Shown in pieces: positions 16,754 to 26,358 of a DNA stretch of 44,476 nucleotides. Under the pieces are notes generated by a model, which worked only from the letters and a program-made list of their open reading frames with translations, was not told the origin of the DNA and did no database searches. This DNA comes from Gammaproteobacteria bacterium (GTDB lineage: Bacteria; Pseudomonadota; Gammaproteobacteria; Pseudomonadales; Halieaceae), in assembly GCA_030428835.1 (NCBI GenBank), contig JAUIEP010000022.1, positions 1 to 44,476 of the forward strand, read 5' to 3'. Each line of letters begins with the position of its first letter. Positions within the stretch are counted from its first letter, which is position 1. The translations under genes were made by a program, and so were the position numbers.

Positions 16754-18544
16754 ATGAGGCTTGCTGTCTTACGTGGTGCAACTATACCACTATTGATACT
16801 CTGCTTGGTTTTAGTGGGGCTACCTGATGCCCTAGCGAAACCCAAGGGCCAGAGTCTCTACGAACCTACCGTGCCTACAAAGCCCAATCTCGCTGAATTT
16901 CCTCGCGATTTTGCCCATGCAATGTATATGAACGCCATCGCGAGAATGGCGTTTGGCCAGCCCCAGAGCGTGGTGGAGCCGCTTTACTACATGGCTGAGA
17001 TGGACCGTGATATGCCTGATGTGCAAAACGCACTCGCGGTCGCCATCTACTTCGGACAAACAATTCGCCGGGAACGGGCGAACTTTTATGCGGACAGGGC
17101 GCTGGCGCGCGACCCTGCCAACGACGTTTTCATAGTTGTGGATGCGCTCACCGATTCCCGCAGTGCGCGTATACAGGCCGACGGTAACCTTGTGTTGACA
17201 GAAGCGGCGGCGACCCAATTACACATGGCCGCCGCGCGCCTCGAGCAGGGCGATGCTAACAAGCGTCTTCTTGCGGAATTGTTACGATCGATTGAACTGG
17301 AAGGTGGGGGAAGCTACCCCTATCGCTTTGGGCAATTCCATCGTCTCATCGCCAACGTGACCATTCTCACGACTATACCTTCCAAGGCGGAATTCGAAGC
17401 GCTGGAAACAAAAATGGAAGGGCGTATTGCCAGCCTGCAGGCACAGGCGCTTGAGGCGAAGCGGTTTGCGGAGCAGGGACGGGAGTGGTTTCAGTCTCTG
17501 GATTCGCGGCTTGCAGGTGCCACACCCTCCGAGAAAGCCCAACTTCAAGAAGCAGTTCCGCTCAAGCAAGCCGAGTACAAGGAGTGGCTGGAACTCTACG
17601 ACCAGAAGTTGGCAGCTATGAATGAAGAGTATACCCGCTTGCAGGCCTTGCTCAGCCAGGACTACAAAACCCTTGCCAGTTTGCGGGTCCAGAAAGACAG
17701 CAAGTACAGCGGTGCCGCGGTACCGCTGTTGCCGCCTGAACCGGGTGTGGCGGGCGGTGTGGTGTCTCAGGACAAGGTGTCGGCAGTAGAGCGGAAGGAG
17801 GCCCCAACGGGTTTAAGGCGGGCGGAATTGGGCGACCTTGGCAAGTACTACGCGCTTGTTATTGGCAATAACCTCTATGGCGACATGCCAAACCTTAGAA
17901 CAGCTATTGCGGACGCGCGAGCCGTGAGTGACCTACTTGAGCACGCTTATGGCTTCCGCACCAAGGTCCTTATCAATGCATCTCGCTCTGAGCTTGTCGG
18001 TGCGCTGTATCAATTGCGTGGTGCTGTGACTAGGGCTGACAACCTCCTTATCTATTACGCTGGTCACGGCTATTTTGATGAGTATTCGCAGCGCGGGTAT
18101 TGGTTGCCCGTGGATGCTGACCGGCAAAATCCGACCAACTGGATTTCCAACTCGGACATTACTGACCAAATTCGGGCAATCCAGGCCAAGCATATCCTTG
18201 TCGTCGCGGACAGCTGCTACTCGGGCACTCTGACCCGTACCGCGGAAATCCGCCCACCAGACTATGATTACCTGAAAAAGATTAAGAACCTGCGTGCCCG
18301 CCTGGTGATCAGCTCCGGAGGCAATGAGCCAGTGGCTGACGGTGGGCCTGGCGGACATTCGGTGTTTGCGAATGCCTTCCTCGATACGCTGCGCTCAAAT
18401 ACGGGAATTCTTGAGTCGACCGACTTATTCAATACCGTGCGCAAGTCTGTCGTGGGTTCGCCACGGTCATTTCAGGTGCCCAACTTTGGTATTCTGCGTG
18501 AGGCGGAGCACAAGGGCGGCGATTTCATCTTCGTTAGGCGCTGA
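16754..18544 (+). CDS. Exported caspase-fold cysteine protease (peptidase C14 family)
   Basis: 596 residues from ATG 16754, chosen because GAGG lies 5 nt upstream; ATGs at 16739 and 16751 are alternatives. A signal peptide (LLILCLVLVGLPDALA) directs it out of the cytoplasm. The middle region (about 210-300) is a long amphipathic, coiled-coil-like helix. The C-terminal third is a caspase domain beginning GKYYALVIGNNLYGDMPNL. The catalytic His lies in IYYAGHGYFDE (H438) and the catalytic Cys in VVADSCYSGTLTR (C488). Both dyad residues are intact, so activity is expected; cleavage after Arg/Lys (metacaspase style) or Asp is undetermined. It lies between a transmembrane kinase gene and a two-partner secretion pair. 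The base composition is markedly AT-richer than the kinase gene just upstream. Confidence 0.92.
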   Translation: MRLAVLRGATIPLLILCLVLVGLPDALAKPKGQSLYEPTVPTKPNLAEFPRDFAHAMYMNAIARMAFGQPQSVVEPLYYMAEMDRDMPDVQNALAVAIYFGQTIRRERANFYADRALARDPANDVFIVVDALTDSRSARIQADGNLVLTEAAATQLHMAAARLEQGDANKRLLAELLRSIELEGGGSYPYRFGQFHRLIANVTILTTIPSKAEFEALETKMEGRIASLQAQALEAKRFAEQGREWFQSLDSRLAGATPSEKAQLQEAVPLKQAEYKEWLELYDQKLAAMNEEYTRLQALLSQDYKTLASLRVQKDSKYSGAAVPLLPPEPGVAGGVVSQDKVSAVERKEAPTGLRRAELGDLGKYYALVIGNNLYGDMPNLRTAIADARAVSDLLEHAYGFRTKVLINASRSELVGALYQLRGAVTRADNLLIYYAGHGYFDEYSQRGYWLPVDADRQNPTNWISNSDITDQIRAIQAKHILVVADSCYSGTLTRTAEIRPPDYDYLKKIKNLRARLVISSGGNEPVADGGPGGHSVFANAFLDTLRSNTGILESTDLFNTVRKSVVGSPRSFQVPNFGILREAEHKGGDFIFVRR

Positions 18545-18575
18545 TTTAAATCGGGCAACGTTTTTTCATCAGAAT

Positions 18576-18604
18576 TTGACGTTTCCTGGTTCCTAAACTA
18601 TTGT
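18576..18604 (+). promoter_or_regulatory. Candidate sigma70 promoter for the tpsB-tpsA pair
   Basis: TTGACG (18576-18581), a 17-nt spacer and TATTGT (18599-18604) lie in an AT-rich gap after the caspase gene. The -35 box is near consensus, the -10 box matches four of six positions and the spacing is ideal. This would allow expression of the secretion pair independent of the kinase. It is sequence pattern only. Confidence 0.4.
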
Positions 18605-18700
18605 TTTATAAAAAGTAGTCATCAGCAGAATAATGCTAGCTTGCTGAAAGTATTGCAGTATTTTGTTGTCTTTTGCTTTTTAGTGTTCGAGGGTTCTATA

Positions 18701-20449
18701 TTGAAACATAGCCGAGTCCTGAGTCTCTTCAGTTCCGTTTTTATTGCCTTATCGTTGCCGTCCCTCGCAGCGGATGCCCCGCCGTCCAGCGCTTTTCCAT
18801 CACAGGTACAGAAACGCCTCGAGCGTCCCCCACAGCCACGTTCCGAACTGCCCGCACAGCCGGACTCGAATGCAGTCACCAAGCCAGCGGCAAGCTCCAC
18901 CGGCGGAATGACGCTTGTCCTGAACAGCGTAACGGTAATGGGCTCCACTGTGTATGACGAGGCCGCCCTTGAGGACCTGTATGCGGAGCTGCTTGGCACA
19001 ACCGTATCACTGGAAACCGTATTCGGGATTGCCGAGGCAGTTACGCGCCGGTACAGGAAGGACGGTTACGTCCTGTCGCAGGCAATTCTACCTGCAGGGC
19101 AACAGCTCGACCCCGGTGGCGCGGACATAACCATTGAAGTCACGGAGGGATTCGTTGACCAAATAAAATTCCAGGACAACGAGTATGCCACGGGAGAGAG
19201 GCGACACCGGATTCGCGACCTGCTTAGTAAAATTCCGCAGGCCTGCCATGCACCGGTTACAAAAGGGGAAGAACCCTGCCCACTGCACAGAAGCGTGTTA
19301 GAGCGGTATATCCTGCTCGCCAATGATCTGCCGGGCGTTGACACCAATGTAACGGTCCTGCGCGGTGACCGACACGGCGCCGTTAACCTCTTCGTCACGG
19401 TAACGGAAACGGCGTTTGATGCCTACGCGAACTACAACAATCGCGGCTCAAAGTACATCGGTCCCGCGCAGCTACAGCTTGGTGCCCGGACCAATTCGCT
19501 GTTTGGTGGAGACAGCTCGACGGAGCTCAGCGCGCTGTTCGCCGAAGATACCGATGAATTGCGTCTCGGGAGGCTGAACCAGGAGTTTTCGCTGGGTAGT
19601 GAGGGACTCACGCTCAGGTTGGCGGCAACTTACAGTGAGAGTGAGCCCGGCCATACGTTACGTGACCTTGAAATTGAAAGCGACAACACCGATATCACGG
19701 GAAGTCTCGTATATCCCCTCGTCCGGTCCCGTTCAAGCAACCTTTTCCTGAATGGTGAGTTTACCTACCGGGAGCAGGAGACAGATTCGCTGGGCGAATT
19801 TCTGTCGGAGGACAAGCTCAGCGTATTGCGGCTCGGTATCACCTATGATCGAACAGACGCCCTTATGGGCGGCGGCATCACGTTGTATGACCTGCGCCTG
19901 CATCAGGGCCTGGATATTCTGGACGCCACCGAGTCCGGCTCGTCGGAGTCGGGCCGTCCCATCGGTGACTCGGAGGCGAGCAAGCTGACCGGGCAGCTAT
20001 CGCGGTTACAGCAGTTGGGTGGCTCAACGTCCCTGCTGGTCGAACTAAGCGGTCAGTATGCCTTCGATACGTTGTTGGTTTCTGAAATGTTCGCCTTTGG
20101 TGGCGAGTACGTGGGGCGCGCTTATGATCCGTCGGAGATTATCGGTGATCACGGCCTGGCCCTGAAGACGGAACTGCGCTATTTCCCAGGTTTTAGTGCC
20201 TCTTACCTCCAGGCATCCCAGCTCTACCTTTACTACGACATTGGGCGTACCTGGCTTCGCGATCGACCGTGCGCATGTGACAAACAAGAGCGCAATAAAG
20301 ACGCAGCCGCACTTGGCTTCGGCGCGCGCTTTAATGTCACTAGCGCAGTGTCCGGTTACTTGGAAGTGAGCGAACCGCTGAATCGCAAGGTGTCCGCAGA
20401 GGGCAATAAAGATACGCGATTATTTTTCAATATTTCCTTCATCTTTTAG
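18701..20449 (+). CDS. TpsB two-partner secretion outer-membrane transporter (FhaC/ShlB/HecB family)
   Basis: 582 residues from a TTG start at 18701. This start has a GAGGG Shine-Dalgarno 7 nt upstream and leads directly into a signal peptide (KHSRVLSLFSSVFIALSLP, cut near SLAAD). A TTG at 18641 would put an extra hydrophobic stretch in front and is less likely. After a Pro-rich linker come POTRA domains: the first covers LVLNSVTVMGSTVYDEAAL to DITIEVTEGFVDQI, a classic POTRA_2; the second runs through the Cys-containing LSKIPQACHAPVTKGEEPC region. The rest is a 16-strand-type barrel, ending FFNISFIF with the terminal aromatic residue for BAM recognition. FGGEYVGRAYDPSEIIGD matches the VRGY-type tip motif of TpsB proteins. 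It should secrete the TpsA encoded 74 nt downstream. Confidence 0.93.
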   Translation: MKHSRVLSLFSSVFIALSLPSLAADAPPSSAFPSQVQKRLERPPQPRSELPAQPDSNAVTKPAASSTGGMTLVLNSVTVMGSTVYDEAALEDLYAELLGTTVSLETVFGIAEAVTRRYRKDGYVLSQAILPAGQQLDPGGADITIEVTEGFVDQIKFQDNEYATGERRHRIRDLLSKIPQACHAPVTKGEEPCPLHRSVLERYILLANDLPGVDTNVTVLRGDRHGAVNLFVTVTETAFDAYANYNNRGSKYIGPAQLQLGARTNSLFGGDSSTELSALFAEDTDELRLGRLNQEFSLGSEGLTLRLAATYSESEPGHTLRDLEIESDNTDITGSLVYPLVRSRSSNLFLNGEFTYREQETDSLGEFLSEDKLSVLRLGITYDRTDALMGGGITLYDLRLHQGLDILDATESGSSESGRPIGDSEASKLTGQLSRLQQLGGSTSLLVELSGQYAFDTLLVSEMFAFGGEYVGRAYDPSEIIGDHGLALKTELRYFPGFSASYLQASQLYLYYDIGRTWLRDRPCACDKQERNKDAAALGFGARFNVTSAVSGYLEVSEPLNRKVSAEGNKDTRLFFNISFIF

Positions 20450-20492
20450 TCGTGGCTCAGATCGAGACGGTTGAACGACGCGAATAGAAATC

Positions 20493-20511
20493 TCCCGACG
20501 ACAGGTCGGGA
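20493..20511 (+). promoter_or_regulatory. Intercistronic hairpin just before the tpsA ribosome-binding site
   Basis: TCCCGAC (20493-20499), a 5-nt loop and GTCGGGA (20505-20511) form a perfect 7-bp stem ending 12 nt before the tpsA ATG. No T-tract follows, so it is unlikely to terminate. It may protect the 3' end of tpsB mRNA or tune the ratio of transporter to the very large exoprotein. Confidence 0.5.
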
Positions 20512-20523
20512 CCAGTAAGCAGG

Positions 20524-23500
20524 ATGGACAGAATGCGCAGCAATGCAGTGAAAACAGCCCTCAACGTGTCACTGGCCCTAGAGATAGCCTTTGCCCCAGC
20601 TCTGGTTACGGCCCTTCCCGATGGGGGTAGTGTCCAGGCCGGGAGTGTGAGCATCAGCACGCCCTCGGCGGGTCGTATGCAGGTGAACCAGGGTTCGGAC
20701 AGGGCGATTATTGACTGGCGAGGGTTCGATATCGGCGCCGGCGAGTCCGTAAGTTTCGCTCAGCCTTCGGCCTCTGCGGTTGCATTAAATCGCGTGCGCG
20801 GTGGCGGCCAGACTCTTATTGATGGCAGCCTTACGGCGAATGGCAAGTTGTTTCTGGTTAATCCTAACGGGGGCATATTTGGCGGGGGAGCAGAAGTCAA
20901 TACAGCGAGTTTCCTTGCAACCACCTCGGACATTAGTAACCATTTTTTCATGCATGGAATCTACGGCTTCAATCAGCCAGGAGGGCCCGGCGCCGCAATC
21001 GAAAACTACGGCGACATAAATGTCGCCGATACCGGTTTTGCTGCACTCGTCGCCCCCTCAGTGAAGAATGCCGGTGCTATCCGAGCAAATCTCGGTACCG
21101 TTACTCTCGCTTCAGGCAACCTGTTCGCGGTGGATTTTTACGGCGATGGCATGATCAGTTTCGCGGCGCACGATGTGATCGAAACCAAGGGTGAGGGAGT
21201 AAGTTCGCTGGTTAATCACAGCGGCAGTATCGTGGCTGATGGTGGAGTGGTATCACTTTCAGCGCGTGCTCTAGAAGGCCTGATAGAGAATGTTATTAAC
21301 ATGGATGGCACCGTGCGAGCCCGCACGGCGCAGCTGCAGAATGGAAAGATTGTATTGGATGGGGGTGGTCGTGGCATTGTCCAGGCATCAGGGCTACTGG
21401 ACACCTCTGGAGTTGGCCTTGGCGAGACCGGGGGCATCGTCAAAGTCCTGGGCGAGAGAGTAGCCCTTATAGGTAACGCTACTATAGATGTCAGCGGCAA
21501 CTCTGGTGGGGGCGCTGCGCTTGTCGGCGGAAGTTACCAAGGCAGCGGTGCAGAGCGTACGGCTAGAGAGGTCTACATTGGCCAGAATGCATCTATTGAT
21601 GCCAGTGCTACTGATTATGGTGATGGTGGTCTGGCTGTCGTTTGGTCTGACGAAACTACTCGATTCCATGGTGTCATACACGCGCGAGGTGGGGCCGCGG
21701 GCGGTGATGGCGGTCTCGTAGAGACATCGGGTGCACAGGTGCTTAGTGTAGCCGGTGGCCGAGTGGATGCCGGTTCGATCTTTGGTGTCGCGGGCGACTG
21801 GTTGCTTGATCCGGCTGATATATTCATTGGGGCCTCCGGCGCGACCGGGGGGGTGACAGATCCGTCGCCAGGCGACAACCCTTTCCAATACGAATCCAAC
21901 GAAAGTACCAACGGATTCGTGGCTGTTGATGATATTGAACTCGCTATGAACAATGGCACGAGTGTCACAATAAGAACCACAGACGGCTCAATCACTGTCG
22001 AACCTGATGCAATCATTAATACGATTGGCACTGACTCCACATTGATGCTCGATGCGTCTGAGGACATCTTCTTCGATGGCGAGTTCAGATCATCCGCTGT
22101 CCAAAACGGCGGTTTACAGGATTGGTTTGTTAACGACCTGCATTTTAAGGCCGGCGGGGACGTTTTTGTGACGGGCAGTATTTACCTTGGGACAGTTGAT
22201 GAGGCAGGGTTTTTCACGATCGATGCGCCTAATGGAGGAATTGAGTTTTCACTTAGTGCTTTTGCTGACGCCGGAGGTGGTTTATTTACTGCGGCTGAGG
22301 AAATTCAGTTGCTGGACAATTCCAGGCTGATAACTGGTACGGGTGGCTTAGTATTCTTCGCGGATTCTGTTGATCTGCAGTGGGGTACTATTTCAGCGAC
22401 AACCGGAACCCTGGATTTCAACGTCAGCACTCTCAACCTTGAGGATGACCTAAGCTCCATATTCTCGGCGGGAATTGTTGACATAACCGCGGATACCGTG
22501 ACGAATGGGGGTCGAATCAGTGGACAACCTAACCTTTTTGAGGCTGGTCGCGACCCGAGTCTGGTCAGGATAAATGCCAATTCGATAGAGCTAAAGAATG
22601 GAGAAATTGAATCCACAAACGGGACAATCGAAATCAACACTGGCACGCTAAGCGGCGCTGGGATAATTGAGCTGCGCGATTTCGAGGGTGAAAACCTTGC
22701 CCCTGGTTTGATCAATATTGCGGCTACCGGCGCTATCACTTTGGGAGCAACCCCGGACGGTGAAAGCCCCACCGCAGCATTTATATTTTCTGAGGCCGGG
22801 CCGGTTGGTCTGGAAGCTAGCGAGTTGGAATTGATCGATGGCGGAATATCCCTGTTCAATGGGTTTTTACTCAATATCAATGCCACAAATTTTGTGAATC
22901 ACGACAGCATATTTGTTGAAGGAGCTGATATCCATATTTCGTCGCTTGATAGCGTGGGCGCAATTCTAGAGACTGGTTCGGTAGTTAATCTGGGGAGCAT
23001 TATCGCGGAAGACGGTGAGATAAATATTGCATCGGGGTCGATCGACTCTTCGGGAGCACTCGAAAGTTTTGCACAATTGGGTACGCCGCTCGTCATTGGT
23101 GAAGAACCGCGACTTCCCACTAGGCTGTTGAATCTTACAGCAACGGGTGATATCACCTTGCGCGATATCTATCATGGCGATACATTAATTGCCCGCGCGG
23201 GCGGCGCTGTTACACTGGATTATGACGGAATCCTGCCGCTTCTTTCTGACGGCTCGCAACCTATGTTTGAAGGCAAGGTCTTGGGTATCCGTGCCAGTAC
23301 TCTCAATATGCTTCCTACTTTTGCTTTGGGGTTAGACCTTGACCGTATAGCGGTCGACCTATTCGGCTCGAACGAGTCTTTCACCTATCATGATCCGAAT
23401 GTCATCGCAATCGGCGGAGTAAGCGATATCCTCGGCGCAAACGCCATGGGCGATATGACGCTCACAGCGGTACAGGCAATGGCCCTCGCTGGGCCCGTCA

Positions 23501-26358
23501 CCAGCGGTGCGAACGTGAATCTAAATGCTCCGATGATCACGGGCGAATTCGGCCCCGGCTCTGGCATCGTGGAGGTTAGCGGCGTTTTGAACACAACGCT
23601 AACTGGTAATGTTGATGCCAACACTGTTGCCTTAGGGGCAGGCGGCACTCTGACAGTGGACAGCGACATACTGGCGGCCAATAACCTGGGCATTCGCGCG
23701 AATGTTCTGGATATTCCTCTCCTCGACGGAGAAGGCGTGCTGCAGACCGATGTCGATGTCTTGGCGCTTGATCTTACTGGTGATGCTGCGGTCGTGGAGG
23801 ACGCCGGTAGCCTGGAGATCGGATCAGTTGGCTCTATCACCGGGGTGACTGCTGTAGGTTCTGTGTCTATTAGCGCGGAGCAGGATATCGTTGTTGGAGA
23901 GCCAATAACGAGTGAGCAAGTTATTCTTTCCGCAGGTAATAGCATAAGTGGCGCTGGTGCTGTGGTAATGTCTCGGCTGGGGCTGCGCGCCAACAGCGTG
24001 AATCTCACTGGTGGCAGCAACGTCGATATATTGGCAGCGGATATTAGCGGGCAGCAGTTTGCATTTACCGATATCGATGATCTGACCGTCGGTGCTGTTG
24101 GAGGTATATCCGGTGTCGCGGCAGCTGACTTTGTGCAACTGACCGCAGGCGGTGATCTCATTCTGAGTGCCGGTATCACCAGTGCTCAGGCAGCATTGAC
24201 CGCTGGTGGTAGTATCAATGGTTCCGCCAGTATCACCGCTGCCAGCCTGGGCCTTCGTGCCAGTACAGTTGATCTTGAGAATACTGGTGATGTGGATGTT
24301 TTGGCTGCTGATATCAGCGGAGAATCGTTCACCTATTCAGATGCGAACGATCTAATTGTAGGCTCCGTCGGCGACATCGTTGGAGTCACTGCTGTGGGCG
24401 CGGTGGCGCTCGGCGCGGGGGGTAGCCTGCAGTTGGATGCGAGTGTTGCAAGCGAGGAGGTCGCCATGACCGCCGCTAACATGATCAGTGGCACTGGTAA
24501 TGTCAACGCCAACAAGCTGGGCCTGAGGGCTAACACCGTCGACCTCGCAAATAGCGGAGATGTTGACGTTTTAGCAGCGGATATCAGTGGCCAATCTTTT
24601 GTATTTTCTGATTCCAACGATTTAGCCGTGGGTACTGTCGGTGATATCTCAGGCGTGAATGCAGCCAGTTTTGTCTCACTGACTGCGTCGGGCGATCTTT
24701 CGATCGACGCGGGTGTTTCCAGTGGCGCCGTAGCGCTCAACGCCGGCGACAGTATCAGTGGCAGTGGCAATGTGATTGCCGAAATGCTGGGGCTGCGAGC
24801 CAGCACAGTCGATCTTGCAGGGAGTGGCGATGTTGATGTGCTGGCTGCGGATATAAGCGGTCAGTCATTCACGTTCAACGATACTAATGACCTGACGATA
24901 GGTAGCGTAGGCGATATTGCCGGTATTACCGCTGTGGATACAGTAGCGTTATCCGCGGCCGGTGATCTTACGCTGGACGAGGCAATTTCGAGTGACGCTG
25001 TGGCGCTGAGTGCGGGTGGCCAGATTGGCGGTGATGGAAGCGTCACCGCTAATAGGTTGGGCTTGCGCGCAGACACTGTGAGCCTGCCCAATAGTAGTGA
25101 TGTCGATGTTTTGGCGGCCGAAATACGAAGTGGCGATTTTAGCTATCAGGATGGCAATGGTTTGACGATTGGCCAGGTTGGGGATATTGTTGGGCTGAAC
25201 GTTAGCGACGGGAGCGCCGAGCTTGATGTAAATGGTACGTTGGCCGTAGCGACAAATATGATGGCGTCCAACGGTGACTTGCGAATAGTGGCAGATTCCG
25301 TGTCATTCGCCGGTGGCGCCAACAGTGTTGCCGCCGCCGGTATGCTGCGCCTGCTGCCGCAGTCTGCTGATGCGTCCATTGGGGTCGCGGGTGGTGAAGG
25401 GGGTTTCCAATTCGACCAGCGGAGCGTAGCGGCGCTTGCGGACGGCTTTAGCCAGATTTCTATCGGACGAGACGACGGCAGCCACGTGATCTCGGTTAAC
25501 GCCGTGACGATTTCCGACCCCTTGCTGCTGCAGGCTCCACAAGCCGGAGGTCAAATCAATGTCAATGGTCAGATTACAGCGGTAGACGACGCCTCAATCA
25601 CTCTAATTGGGCCAGGGGCGACAACGACTCTCGCCGACAACCTCGTCACTTCCGGTGAGAGTATCTTTATCGACGATTCTGTGGTGCTCCTGGGAAATGT
25701 CCTGCTGGACACTACGGCCGGGGGTAGCGTGAGTACTGGCGGGGATATTGTCATCACCGGTCCCGTTTTCGGGCCTGGCAGTCTCGATGCGGTAGCGGGA
25801 ACCGCGGGAGAGATAGGCCTTAGTGTGGCAGGCTCTGAGGGCAGTCAGCTGCAGTCTATTGCGCTTAGCGGGGCAAACGTTGATGCGGGGACTGTATTTG
25901 CCGATGATATTCTGATTTTCGATTCCGCGCGTGCAACAGGCACTCTAATCGCAGGTTCAACCCTGGCGTTTGAAAATGTACTGGCCTTCAACGTGACGGC
26001 CACAGTGGCTGGCGTATCTGGCCCTGATCTCGCCTGTAATGTGCCCGTGGACCCTTTGACTGGCCGCCAATTTATTAATGGTGCACAAGTATTTGCCGCG
26101 ACCGGAGATCTGGACAACGTATTGAATTACCTCAGCGCAAGAGGCGGCACTAGTTGGGTGCGTAGCGATGATGAAGACACGGATACAGCTGCGGGCGAAG
26201 CATTTCGCACAGATCAGTCTCGCGGTGGCAATGTCACGAATACATTCAATAAGGACTACCGCCTACTCGCGAAAGAAGGGCAGCTGGAGCCGGTATTTGA
26301 GGACAATCCGTATATTGAAGACGGCTTCTGGGAGTCAGAGCTGGATATCAGGCGCTAG
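20524..26358 (+). CDS. TpsA two-partner secretion exoprotein, filamentous-haemagglutinin family
   Basis: 1944 residues; ATG 20524, with 20533 (MRSNAVKTALNVSLALEI) as an alternative. A signal peptide ends near ALVTA. Residues about 30-150 are the TPS secretion domain: INQ-like VNQGSDRAIIDWRGFDIG, VALNRVRGGG and the NPNGGIFGGGAEVNTASFLATT motif. The body is low-complexity Gly/Asp/Thr/Ser-rich parallel beta-helix sequence. Residues about 1080-1560 are tandem 90-residue repeats, each with LGLRAxTVDL, DVLAADISG and DLxVGSVGDI blocks. The C-terminal tail (CNVPVDPLTGRQF to ESELDIRR) is short, acidic and non-repetitive, with no recognisable CdiA-type toxin or VENN motif. It is probably a surface adhesin or matrix fibre secreted by the upstream TpsB. 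It is AT-rich relative to both flanks. Confidence 0.93.
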   Translation: MDRMRSNAVKTALNVSLALEIAFAPALVTALPDGGSVQAGSVSISTPSAGRMQVNQGSDRAIIDWRGFDIGAGESVSFAQPSASAVALNRVRGGGQTLIDGSLTANGKLFLVNPNGGIFGGGAEVNTASFLATTSDISNHFFMHGIYGFNQPGGPGAAIENYGDINVADTGFAALVAPSVKNAGAIRANLGTVTLASGNLFAVDFYGDGMISFAAHDVIETKGEGVSSLVNHSGSIVADGGVVSLSARALEGLIENVINMDGTVRARTAQLQNGKIVLDGGGRGIVQASGLLDTSGVGLGETGGIVKVLGERVALIGNATIDVSGNSGGGAALVGGSYQGSGAERTAREVYIGQNASIDASATDYGDGGLAVVWSDETTRFHGVIHARGGAAGGDGGLVETSGAQVLSVAGGRVDAGSIFGVAGDWLLDPADIFIGASGATGGVTDPSPGDNPFQYESNESTNGFVAVDDIELAMNNGTSVTIRTTDGSITVEPDAIINTIGTDSTLMLDASEDIFFDGEFRSSAVQNGGLQDWFVNDLHFKAGGDVFVTGSIYLGTVDEAGFFTIDAPNGGIEFSLSAFADAGGGLFTAAEEIQLLDNSRLITGTGGLVFFADSVDLQWGTISATTGTLDFNVSTLNLEDDLSSIFSAGIVDITADTVTNGGRISGQPNLFEAGRDPSLVRINANSIELKNGEIESTNGTIEINTGTLSGAGIIELRDFEGENLAPGLINIAATGAITLGATPDGESPTAAFIFSEAGPVGLEASELELIDGGISLFNGFLLNINATNFVNHDSIFVEGADIHISSLDSVGAILETGSVVNLGSIIAEDGEINIASGSIDSSGALESFAQLGTPLVIGEEPRLPTRLLNLTATGDITLRDIYHGDTLIARAGGAVTLDYDGILPLLSDGSQPMFEGKVLGIRASTLNMLPTFALGLDLDRIAVDLFGSNESFTYHDPNVIAIGGVSDILGANAMGDMTLTAVQAMALAGPVTSGANVNLNAPMITGEFGPGSGIVEVSGVLNTTLTGNVDANTVALGAGGTLTVDSDILAANNLGIRANVLDIPLLDGEGVLQTDVDVLALDLTGDAAVVEDAGSLEIGSVGSITGVTAVGSVSISAEQDIVVGEPITSEQVILSAGNSISGAGAVVMSRLGLRANSVNLTGGSNVDILAADISGQQFAFTDIDDLTVGAVGGISGVAAADFVQLTAGGDLILSAGITSAQAALTAGGSINGSASITAASLGLRASTVDLENTGDVDVLAADISGESFTYSDANDLIVGSVGDIVGVTAVGAVALGAGGSLQLDASVASEEVAMTAANMISGTGNVNANKLGLRANTVDLANSGDVDVLAADISGQSFVFSDSNDLAVGTVGDISGVNAASFVSLTASGDLSIDAGVSSGAVALNAGDSISGSGNVIAEMLGLRASTVDLAGSGDVDVLAADISGQSFTFNDTNDLTIGSVGDIAGITAVDTVALSAAGDLTLDEAISSDAVALSAGGQIGGDGSVTANRLGLRADTVSLPNSSDVDVLAAEIRSGDFSYQDGNGLTIGQVGDIVGLNVSDGSAELDVNGTLAVATNMMASNGDLRIVADSVSFAGGANSVAAAGMLRLLPQSADASIGVAGGEGGFQFDQRSVAALADGFSQISIGRDDGSHVISVNAVTISDPLLLQAPQAGGQINVNGQITAVDDASITLIGPGATTTLADNLVTSGESIFIDDSVVLLGNVLLDTTAGGSVSTGGDIVITGPVFGPGSLDAVAGTAGEIGLSVAGSEGSQLQSIALSGANVDAGTVFADDILIFDSARATGTLIAGSTLAFENVLAFNVTATVAGVSGPDLACNVPVDPLTGRQFINGAQVFAATGDLDNVLNYLSARGGTSWVRSDDEDTDTAAGEAFRTDQSRGGNVTNTFNKDYRLLAKEGQLEPVFEDNPYIEDGFWESELDIRR
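23770..25119 (+). repeat. Five exact-period 270-bp tandem repeats inside tpsA
   Basis: The codon opening each DISG-like motif falls at 23770, 24040, 24310, 24580, 24850 and 25120, that is, every 270 bp exactly (90 codons). A divergent extra unit lies upstream (motif near 23355) and decays into non-periodic sequence. Units differ by many synonymous and some amino-acid changes, so they are old duplications under selection for a fixed length. This fits identical coils in a beta-helix. Confidence 0.9.

Noticed and set aside
16754-18544. Caspase as the effector of a gasdermin or CBASS-like defence system.
   Set aside because: A signal peptide places it outside the cytoplasm, and no gasdermin, nucleotidyltransferase or other defence gene is adjacent.
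23770-25119. Regular repeats as a CRISPR array.
   Set aside because: The period is 270 bp, the units are divergent and coding, and no cas gene is present.
25900-26358. TpsA C-terminus as a contact-dependent-inhibition toxin with an immunity gene.
   Set aside because: There is no VENN-type boundary, no recognisable toxin domain, and no small co-directional gene after the stop.
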